Shown one piece after another: positions 7,810-12,560 of a stretch of 12,560 nt of DNA. Numbering within the stretch: position 1 is the stretch's first letter; every line of letters begins with the position of its first letter. This stretch comes from Clostridiales bacterium. Lineage in GTDB: Bacteria; Bacillota; Clostridia; Oscillospirales; Oscillospiraceae. The stretch spans positions 1-12,560 of the forward strand of contig JAHZEF010000066.1 in assembly GCA_019422005.1 (NCBI GenBank), given 5' to 3'. Both the position numbers and the translations under genes were made by a program. The notes under the pieces are model-generated. The model saw only the letters and a list, made by a program, of their open reading frames with translations, had not been told where the DNA came from and did not search any database.

Positions 7810-8975
7810 AACGGGTATTTTTGATTGTGCTGGATTCCTTCGGCGTCGGCGAGGCGCCGGACGCAGCGGCCTTCGGGGATGCCGGCGCCAATACGCTGGC
7901 CACGGTCAGCCGTTCCCCGGCGTTCCACATGGAGCATCTGGCGGCCATGGGGCTGGGCAATCTGGACGGCGTCACGGCGCTTCCGAAGACCGCGCGCCCG
8001 ACGGCGGCTGTGGCGCGGATGCGGGAACGGTCTGCCGGGAAGGATACGACCATCGGCCACTGGGAGATCGCGGGGCTGGTCTCGCAGGAGCCCCTTCCCA
8101 CGTATCCCCGGGGGTTTCCGCCGGAAATCATCGCAGCGTTCACACAGCGGACCGGGCGCGGCGTTTTGTGCAACCGGCCGTATTCCGGTACCGACGTCAT
8201 CCGCGACTACGGCGCGGAGCACTTGAAAACGGGCAAGCTGATCGTCTATACTTCCGCCGACAGCGTCTTTCAGATTGCGGCCCATGAGGCGCTGGTCCCT
8301 CCGGAGCAGCTGTATGAATATTGCCGTGCCGCCCGCGGTATTCTGACGGGGAAGCACGGCGTGGGGCGCGTCATTGCCAGACCGTTTGTCGGCACGCCGG
8401 AGGCGGGCTTCACCCGAACGGCGAACCGACACGATTTTTCCCTGGAGCCGCCGGGCAAAACGGTACTGGACGCCGTGGCCGGCGCGGGCATGGACGTCAT
8501 CGGCGTGGGGAAAATCTGGGACATTTTTGCCGGACGCGGCGTGACCGAAAAAATTCTGACCAGGGGCAATGCTGACGGAATGGGGCGGATGATGGAGCTG
8601 GCGGAGCGGCCGTTTCACGGGCTCTGCTTTGTGAACCTGGTGGACTTCGATATGCTTTACGGGCACCGGCAGGATCCGGACGGCTATGCGCGGGCGCTGT
8701 CGGCGTTCGACAGCTGGCTGCCGGGGTTCCTCAGGCGCCTGCGCTGTGAAGACCTGGTGATCCTCACGGCCGATCACGGCTGTGATCCGGGGGACAATTC
8801 CACAGACCATACCCGGGAATATACGCCCATGGTGGCGGTGGGCGGCGCGGTGCGGCCGGGAAACCTGGGAACCCGAGGGAGCTTTGCCGATATTGCGGCG
8901 ACGATCGCCGAATATCTGCAGGTTCCGCTGGAGACGCCGGGCGTCAGCTTCCTGCCGCAGCTGGAGGGCCGCTGA
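7806..8975 (+). CDS. deoB: Phosphopentomutase
   Basis: This 389-residue enzyme of the alkaline phosphatase superfamily interconverts (deoxy)ribose-1-phosphate and (deoxy)ribose-5-phosphate, feeding DeoC during nucleoside breakdown. All six metal ligands known from the Bacillus cereus enzyme can be placed with a constant late offset: D10 (IVLDSFG), D282 and H287 (VDFDMLYGHR), D323 and H324 (TADHGCDP) and H335 (STDHTREYTPM). The phosphoryl-accepting threonine is T81 in GKDTTIGHWE. Length and motifs indicate an intact cytoplasmic enzyme requiring manganese. The gene overlaps deoC by 4 bases, and a bidirectional terminator follows at 9070-9110. Confidence 0.96.
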   Translation: MKRVFLIVLDSFGVGEAPDAAAFGDAGANTLATVSRSPAFHMEHLAAMGLGNLDGVTALPKTARPTAAVARMRERSAGKDTTIGHWEIAGLVSQEPLPTYPRGFPPEIIAAFTQRTGRGVLCNRPYSGTDVIRDYGAEHLKTGKLIVYTSADSVFQIAAHEALVPPEQLYEYCRAARGILTGKHGVGRVIARPFVGTPEAGFTRTANRHDFSLEPPGKTVLDAVAGAGMDVIGVGKIWDIFAGRGVTEKILTRGNADGMGRMMELAERPFHGLCFVNLVDFDMLYGHRQDPDGYARALSAFDSWLPGFLRRLRCEDLVILTADHGCDPGDNSTDHTREYTPMVAVGGAVRPGNLGTRGSFADIAATIAEYLQVPLETPGVSFLPQLEGR

Positions 8976-9069
8976 AGCCTTCCGGAAGCGCGGCGTGCCG
9001 GAACCGGTGCTGCGGAAGGACCCGCTGCGTGTCCCTTCTGCGGGGCGCCGGGCCGGTTCGCGGAAAAGA

Positions 9070-9110
9070 GGCATCCCGGCGTGCCGGATCGGACGGCGCG
9101 CCGGGATGCC
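9070..9110. terminator. Bidirectional terminator between deoB and the convergent ytaF-like gene
   Basis: A perfect 12-bp stem is formed by GGCATCCCGGCG (9070-9081) and CGCCGGGATGCC (9099-9110). To the right it is followed by TTTAT; read leftward it is followed by TCTTTT. It sits between two convergent genes and probably ends both transcripts, with the better T-run serving the leftward gene. The stretch 8976-9069 before it holds only weak dyads (CCTTCCG 8978-8984 with CGGAAGG 9013-9019). Confidence 0.78.
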
Positions 9111-9111
9111 T

Positions 9112-9642
9112 TTATGTGCACAGCTGCAGGAGCCCGAGGCCGACCATCATGAGTCCGCCCAGACGCTGCAGGGCGGCGGGGCGCACCGGCAGGGCGGCTG
9201 CATGCAGCCCCAGCCAGTTGCCCAGCCGGATGGACAGCACGCTCAGAAAGCCGACGGACGCCGAAGCAGCCAGGGGATGGATGCCGGTGAGGCCGGCTCC
9301 GAACGCGACCGGGATGCAGTTGACGGCCAGCGCCGCGCCCAGGATGGCCGTATCGGACCAGGAGCAGCAGTCCTGCCCGCCGGCGTTCTCCCGGGGCGGC
9401 CGCAGAGACAAGAAGCCCATGAGGAGAATGACTGCGGAACCTGCAATGTCTGCGGCCGGCCCCAGCGCGGTGCAGAGGGACGATATGCAGCAGAACAGAC
9501 AGGTGGCGGCGGCGGAGAACAGGCCGATCACCCAGTTGGAGGCAGACGGAATTTTTTTCTGCCCGATTCCCAGGGAAAGGCCGAGAAGCAGGTTGTCGAG
9601 ATTGGTGGAAATGCCCAGAAGCAGGGCGGACAGCAGTTGCAT
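9112..9642 (-). CDS. ytaF: MntP/YtaF-like integral membrane protein
   Basis: This 176-residue protein is almost entirely hydrophobic, with about six membrane helices arranged as two similar halves. The first half begins with ISTNLDNLLLGLSLGI (11-26) followed by KKIP. This matches the 'S-x-N-x-D-N-x-x-x-G-x-x-x-G-I-x-x-x-K-I-P' opening of clostridial proteins annotated as sporulation membrane protein YtaF or manganese efflux pump MntP. The second half has the related AVNCIPVAFGAGLTGI. Classical MntP carries acidic residues in both repeats; here only the first repeat has one (D16) and the second has Asn, so manganese export should not be assumed. The start ATG (complement of 9640-9642) was chosen because GGAGGG lies 8 bases upstream; the frame stays open far beyond it, but that part overlaps the divergent methyltransferase. 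The protein is slightly shorter than B. subtilis YtaF. No convincing promoter was found for it. Confidence 0.78.
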   Translation of the reverse strand: MQLLSALLLGISTNLDNLLLGLSLGIGQKKIPSASNWVIGLFSAAATCLFCCISSLCTALGPAADIAGSAVILLMGFLSLRPPRENAGGQDCCSWSDTAILGAALAVNCIPVAFGAGLTGIHPLAASASVGFLSVLSIRLGNWLGLHAAALPVRPAALQRLGGLMMVGLGLLQLCT

Positions 9643-9691
9643 GACAAAATCCCTCCGGACGCATCCTATGCCGGCGATTGTCTGCAGGTGA

Positions 9692-9720
9692 TTGCAGGAT
9701 TCGGGCTGTTTTGCTATACT
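9692..9720 (+). promoter_or_regulatory. Probable promoter of the methyltransferase gene
   Basis: The -10 TATACT (9715-9720) is preceded by TGC, an extended -10 (TGnTATACT). A weak -35 TTGCAG (9692-9697) lies 17 bases upstream. Transcription would start near 9727, a few bases before the ribosome binding site at 9731-9740. Confidence 0.65.
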
Positions 9721-9744
9721 GAACCGGGATGGAGGTGAGGAAGC

Positions 9745-10485
9745 ATGGGAGAAAACCCGTATGACCGTCCGGATTTTTTTGAGAAGTACAGCCGGATGGA
9801 CCGTTCGCAGAGAGGCCTGGAGGGCGCGGGCGAGTGGGAGGCGCTGGAGCGGATCCTGCCGGATTTCACAGGCGCCGAAGTGCTGGATCTGGGCTGCGGC
9901 TACGGATGGCACTGCATCTATGCCGCCGCGCATGGGGCGTCGGCTGTCCTGGGAATTGACGGTTCCCGCCGCATGCTGGCCGTGGCGGAGGAAAAAACGG
10001 CATATCCGCAGGTAACGTACCGCTGTGCGGATATGGAGGGGCTGGAGTTCCCGCCGGCGCGGTTCGACGTGGTGCTCAGTTCGCTGGCGCTGCACTATGT
10101 GGAGGACTATGCCGGACTCGTGGGCAGAATCCGAAGCTGGCTGCGGCCGGGCGGAACCTTTGTATTTTCTGTGGAGCACCCGGTCTTTACAGCCCAGGGC
10201 CCGCAGAGCTGGTTCTGTGACGAAACGGGAAAAATTCTGCATTTTCCGGTGGACCGCTACTTCTTTGAGGGGGAACGGACGGCGGTATTCCTGGGGGAGC
10301 GTGTAAAGAAGTACCACCGTACCCTGACCACGTATCTGTCAGCCCTGCTGGAAAACCGGTTTCAGATCCGCGCCGTGGTGGAACCGCAGCCGCCGCAGCG
10401 GCTTTTGGACACCGTGCCCGGCATGGCGGAGGAGCTGCGCCGCCCTATGATGCTGCTGGTCGCGGCGGAGGCAGCGCAGTGCTGA
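9745..10485 (+). CDS. Class I SAM-dependent methyltransferase
   Basis: This is a 246-residue cytoplasmic enzyme with a Rossmann-like methyltransferase fold (Methyltransf_11/25 type). Motif I is VLDLGCGYGWH (L47-G54 core). The ribose-binding acidic residue is D72 in LGIDGSRRML. Motif III is YRCADMEGLEF, motif IV is FDVVLSSLALHYVEDY, and the post-motif is LRPGGTFVFSVEHPVF. The remaining C-terminal part (about residue 150 on) is the substrate-recognition region and shows no feature that names the substrate; UbiE/BioC-like small-molecule methylation is possible but unproven. The start is supported by GGAGGTGAGG at 9731-9740. It appears to be a single-gene transcription unit, divergent from the ytaF-like gene, with no obvious terminator until 10710-10750. 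Confidence 0.88.
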   Translation: MGENPYDRPDFFEKYSRMDRSQRGLEGAGEWEALERILPDFTGAEVLDLGCGYGWHCIYAAAHGASAVLGIDGSRRMLAVAEEKTAYPQVTYRCADMEGLEFPPARFDVVLSSLALHYVEDYAGLVGRIRSWLRPGGTFVFSVEHPVFTAQGPQSWFCDETGKILHFPVDRYFFEGERTAVFLGERVKKYHRTLTTYLSALLENRFQIRAVVEPQPPQRLLDTVPGMAEELRRPMMLLVAAEAAQC

Positions 10486-10501
10486 AGGCGGTTTGTCAAT
10501 C

Positions 10502-10528
10502 CTGATTTTTGCGTTTTTTGAAAATCAG
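10502..10528. repeat. AT-rich inverted repeat beside the DnaA boxes
   Basis: CTGATTTT (10502-10509) and AAAATCAG (10521-10528) form a perfect 8-bp dyad around an 11-base spacer that contains six T. No T-run follows in the rightward direction, so it is not an evident terminator for the methyltransferase gene. It lies 20 bases before the first DnaA box. Confidence 0.6.
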
Positions 10529-10548
10529 CGAATTGTAAAAGAAGGGGT

Positions 10549-10577
10549 TGTGGATAAGTCTGTGGGATTGTGGATAA
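10549..10577 (-). promoter_or_regulatory. Two perfect DnaA boxes in tandem
   Basis: TGTGGATAA at 10549-10557 and again at 10569-10577 are both exact reverse complements of the DnaA box TTATCCACA. They lie in the same orientation with starts 20 bases apart (about two helical turns), and a degenerate TGTGGGATT lies between them (10561-10569). No dnaA, dnaN or other origin-linked gene is visible nearby, so a titration or regulatory DnaA site is more likely than the main origin. Confidence 0.65.
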
Positions 10578-10709
10578 ACACCAAAGTTTCCGATGCCGTG
10601 CCGAAAATGTGCGCGGAGAGTACAGCAGATTGCCGGATCCCGTCTGCGCGGCCTGCCGGGCCGGGGGCGCGGGGACCGGGGCGCGCCGTTTGAAATCAGA
10701 ATGCTGCGG

Positions 10710-10750
10710 CACCGCCGGGGACGCTGAGGCGTCCCCGGCGGTGTTGTTTT
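10710..10750 (+). terminator. Strong intrinsic terminator
   Basis: A perfect 15-bp GC-rich stem is formed by CACCGCCGGGGACGC (10710-10724) and GCGTCCCCGGCGGTG (10729-10743), with a TGAG loop and the T-rich tail TTGTTTT. It lies 225 bases after the methyltransferase stop, so it ends either a long 3' untranslated region or a separate small transcript. Confidence 0.88.
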
Positions 10751-10782
10751 GGAGCGGAACGCAAAAGGACAGGAGAGGATGG

Positions 10783-10833
10783 CATTTTTTGCAATAATAT
10801 TGGCAGCTTTTTTCATATTAAATGCAAAAAATG
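10783..10833. repeat. Perfect 11-bp inverted repeat upstream of the symporter
   Basis: CATTTTTTGCA (10783-10793) and TGCAAAAAATG (10823-10833) are exact inverted copies 29 bases apart. The right arm ends 4 bases before the -10 box at 10838. A smaller palindrome, CAATA-A-TATTG (10792-10802), abuts the left arm. This could be a two-site operator or a hairpin; the position suggests a regulator of the symporter gene. Confidence 0.6.
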
Positions 10834-10837
10834 AATG

Positions 10838-10843
10838 TATAAT
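10838..10843 (+). promoter_or_regulatory. -10 box of the symporter promoter
   Basis: A perfect TATAAT, preceded directly by TG, lies 43 bases before the GTG start. No good -35 box is present at the usual distance; instead the position is occupied by the inverted repeat and A/T runs, which fits a promoter that needs an activator or relies on UP-like sequence. The predicted start is near 10850. Confidence 0.6.
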
Positions 10844-10886
10844 GAGAACAGAGCAGCCGTGAATCCGAAAATGAGGAGGTCTTTTT

Positions 10887-12425
10887 GTGGAAAGCTTGTT
10901 TGCAGCGTTGAACCATGTGTTCCGGTTTATCACCCCGGTCTCCGACTGGATCTGGGACTTTCCAACCAATTACAGCTGGTGGAGCGCCATTCCTGTGCTG
11001 GGCAACTTTTCCCTGGCGGTTATCCTGCTGCTGGGTACCGGAATCTATTTTACCCTGCGCCTGTGCTTCATTCAGGTAACGCAGTTCAAAACGGGCGTCC
11101 GCCTGATTGCGCGGAAACAGGTGGGAAGGACGGGCATTTCGCCCGGCGCGGCCTTCTTTCTGTCCACGGCGATGCGGGTCGGGCCGGGCAACATCATCGG
11201 CGTTACCGGAGCCATTACCACAGGGGGGCCGGGCGCGCTGTTCTGGATGTGGGTTTCCGCATTTTTTGGAATGGCCACCGCTTATGTGGAGAGCACGATG
11301 GCCCAGATTTTCAAACGCCGGGATGGTGAAAACTTCGTGGGCGGCCTGCCGTTTTACGGCAGGAAACTGGTGAAAAATTCGGCGGTTGTCGGGATTTTCC
11401 TGTCTGTGCTTTACATCCTGTATGCGCTTTGCTGCTTCCCGGCCCAGGGCTTCAATACCATTACCGCGGTGGGATCCATTGCGGGCCTGCTCACCGGCAG
11501 GGCCTTTGCGCCGGATTCCGCGCTCTACTGGATTGCCGGCGCCGCCATTCTGCTGCTGACGGCCTATATTGTGTTCGGAGGCATTCGAAAGGTCACCAAG
11601 GTCACCGATCAGCTGGTGCCGGTCATGGCCGTGATCTACTGCCTGACCGTCCTGGTTCTGATTGTACTGAATTTCAACCGGATTCCCGCCTTTTTCGGCG
11701 CGGTATTTGGCGGGGCCTTCCGGCCGGAGGCGGTTTTCGGCGGCGCGTTCGGGGTGGCCCTGCAGCAGGGAATCAAGCGCGGACTGATGTCCAATGAGGC
11801 CGGCCAGGGGACGATCACCATGCCGGCCGGCGCTTCCGGCGCCGAACATCCCTGTGAGCAGGGGTTTGTGCAGGCGGTCGGCGTATTTCTGGATACCATG
11901 GTCATCTGCACGCTGACCGGCTTTGTGGTGATCATGGGGCACCTGTGGACCACGGAACAGGGTATGGCGTTCCTGAAGCTGGACCAGCTGGAGATGTTCC
12001 TGGCCTCAGCAGCCGAGCTGACGCCGGGCACCGCCATGAACACGGCTGTGACGCTGCTGATCTGCCTCTGCTTCGGGCTGTTTGCGTATACCTGCCTGAT
12101 TGGCTTTGTCAGCTTTTCCGAGATCAGCGCGGCGCGGATCAGTTCCAGGAAGTGCAATATTGTCCTGGTCCGCCTCCTGTGCCTGTTTGTGGCCGCCTTC
12201 GGCATGGTGTGCAATATGGCGGGGTACAATCTTTCCAATCTGTGGGCATTTTCGGATCTGGGCAATATCCTGATTGTGTATTTCAATCTTCCGCTTCTGT
12301 ATCTGGGCTTCCGGTATGTCCGGAGGGCGACGGCGCATTACCGGAAACGGGACGGCACGGCCTTTTCAGAAAGCGTGGCGGGCACGGAACTGGACGAATG
12401 GAGGGAACCGGCGGAAGTGCCCTGA
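10887..12425 (+). CDS. Sodium:alanine symporter family (AGCS) transporter
   Basis: This 512-residue inner-membrane protein of the AGCS/AlsT family imports alanine or glycine together with sodium. The family signature region is VGPGNIIGVTGAITTGGPGALFWMWVSAFFGMATAYVES (split here as motif VGPGNIIGV, then GGPGALFWMWV and GMATAYVEST). The second signature is GLMSNEAGQGT, followed by HPCEQGFVQAVGVFLDTMVICT. About ten or more hydrophobic segments are visible along the length, as expected. The GTG start at 10887 is supported by GAGGAGGT (10873-10880), 6 bases upstream. Compared with typical members it has Pro instead of Thr in the V-G-T-G-N motif and a Q-G-T ending in place of the common M-G-S after SNEAG, so substrate range may differ; alanine is an inference from family. 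It is a single transcription unit between a terminator and a long hairpin. Confidence 0.93.
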   Translation: MESLFAALNHVFRFITPVSDWIWDFPTNYSWWSAIPVLGNFSLAVILLLGTGIYFTLRLCFIQVTQFKTGVRLIARKQVGRTGISPGAAFFLSTAMRVGPGNIIGVTGAITTGGPGALFWMWVSAFFGMATAYVESTMAQIFKRRDGENFVGGLPFYGRKLVKNSAVVGIFLSVLYILYALCCFPAQGFNTITAVGSIAGLLTGRAFAPDSALYWIAGAAILLLTAYIVFGGIRKVTKVTDQLVPVMAVIYCLTVLVLIVLNFNRIPAFFGAVFGGAFRPEAVFGGAFGVALQQGIKRGLMSNEAGQGTITMPAGASGAEHPCEQGFVQAVGVFLDTMVICTLTGFVVIMGHLWTTEQGMAFLKLDQLEMFLASAAELTPGTAMNTAVTLLICLCFGLFAYTCLIGFVSFSEISAARISSRKCNIVLVRLLCLFVAAFGMVCNMAGYNLSNLWAFSDLGNILIVYFNLPLLYLGFRYVRRATAHYRKRDGTAFSESVAGTELDEWREPAEVP

Positions 12426-12461
12426 AGCGCAGGGCGCCGGGATCCGGATCCGAATCAGGAC

Positions 12462-12507
12462 GGCCGGCATGCCGGGTATGGCTTTCGCCATGCCCGGTAT
12501 GCCGGCC
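12462..12507. terminator. Long hairpin after the symporter, possible terminator
   Basis: A 20-bp stem, 12462-12481 with 12488-12507, contains two G-U type pairs and a 6-base loop (CTTTCG). It starts 37 bases after the symporter stop. The following sequence, TTGCAATACG, has no T-run, so it may be a weak or factor-assisted terminator, or an RNA-stabilising 3' structure. The remaining bases to 12560 show no gene or clear promoter. Confidence 0.5.
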
Positions 12508-12560
12508 TTGCAATACGTGCAGCACACGACGATTTTCGTATGTGAAGATAAACAGCCGGC

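Larger units (their letters stand above)
10486..10709. other. Non-coding stretch with DnaA boxes
   Basis: The first part (10495-10590) is AT-richer than the genome and holds an inverted repeat and two DnaA boxes, listed separately. The rest (10590-10709) is very GC-rich with several G/C runs and could fold strongly. The only open frame on the plus strand here (10493-10693) lacks a good ribosome binding site and its composition shifts midway, so I do not call it a gene. The stretch could be a long 3' untranslated region of the methyltransferase or an unrecognised RNA. Confidence 0.5.

Noticed and set aside
7296..9074. A 592-codon open frame on the minus strand
   Set aside because: It lies antisense to deoC and deoB, whose catalytic residues are all intact; long antisense frames are common in GC-rich coding DNA, and its translation shows no known domain.
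9643..10317. N-terminal extension of the ytaF-like frame
   Set aside because: It would overlap the methyltransferase gene almost entirely, whereas an ATG at 9642 with a GGAGGG site 8 bases upstream starts exactly at the family's conserved N-terminus.
10493..10693. Plus-strand frame of 66 codons after the methyltransferase
   Set aside because: TTG start without a good Shine-Dalgarno; it covers the inverted repeat and the DnaA boxes and then shifts to Pro/Gly/Arg-rich shadow-like composition.
12440..12451. Tandem GGATCC palindrome after the symporter
   Set aside because: A short chance repeat (GGATCCGGATCC) with no further copies or context to suggest function.

Overview
The window is a GC-rich (roughly 60%), densely packed stretch of a bacterial chromosome. 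The gene families and their order suggest a Clostridia-type Firmicute, probably an anaerobic spore-former related to gut Oscillospiraceae or Lachnospiraceae. The evidence is a MetF of the clostridial/acetogen type, a YtaF-like sporulation membrane protein, an AGCS sodium:alanine symporter, strong Shine-Dalgarno sites (GGAGG-like) and sigma-A-like promoters. This placement is inferred from gene content, with no marker gene to confirm it. I saw no rRNA, tRNA, CRISPR array or insertion sequence.

Layout, left to right: (1) the 3' end of a methylenetetrahydrofolate reductase gene, closed by a strong terminator (541-582); (2) a leftward tetR-family regulator (606-1199); (3) a compact intergenic control region (1200-1361) where two near-consensus promoters face each other and share a 16-bp palindrome; (4) a rightward two-gene operon made of an MMPL/RND-type membrane transporter (1362-3656) and, overlapping it by 4 bp, a 1122-residue surface protein (3653-7021); (5) a rightward deoC-deoB pair (7144-8975), also overlapping by 4 bp; (6) a bidirectional terminator (9070-9110) and a leftward MntP/YtaF-like membrane protein (9112-9642); (7) a rightward SAM-dependent methyltransferase (9745-10485); (8) a 400-bp non-coding region (10486-10886) with two perfect DnaA boxes, AT-rich inverted repeats, a very strong terminator and the promoter region of the next gene; (9) a sodium:alanine symporter (10887-12425) followed by a long hairpin.

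How the genes work together: deoC and deoB form a recognisable pathway, in which deoxyribose-1-phosphate is isomerised to deoxyribose-5-phosphate and cleaved to acetaldehyde and glyceraldehyde-3-phosphate. The tetR/transporter/surface-protein cluster looks like one locally controlled unit and is the most interesting part of the window. The regulator probably represses both itself and the operon through the shared palindrome. The surface protein is built as a GLUG-repeat domain with a roughly 380-residue Ala/Leu-rich coiled coil inserted in it, plus a C-terminal membrane anchor, so it could act as an extracytoplasmic partner or wall-spanning tether for the exporter. The other genes are housekeeping or catabolic and look functionally independent.
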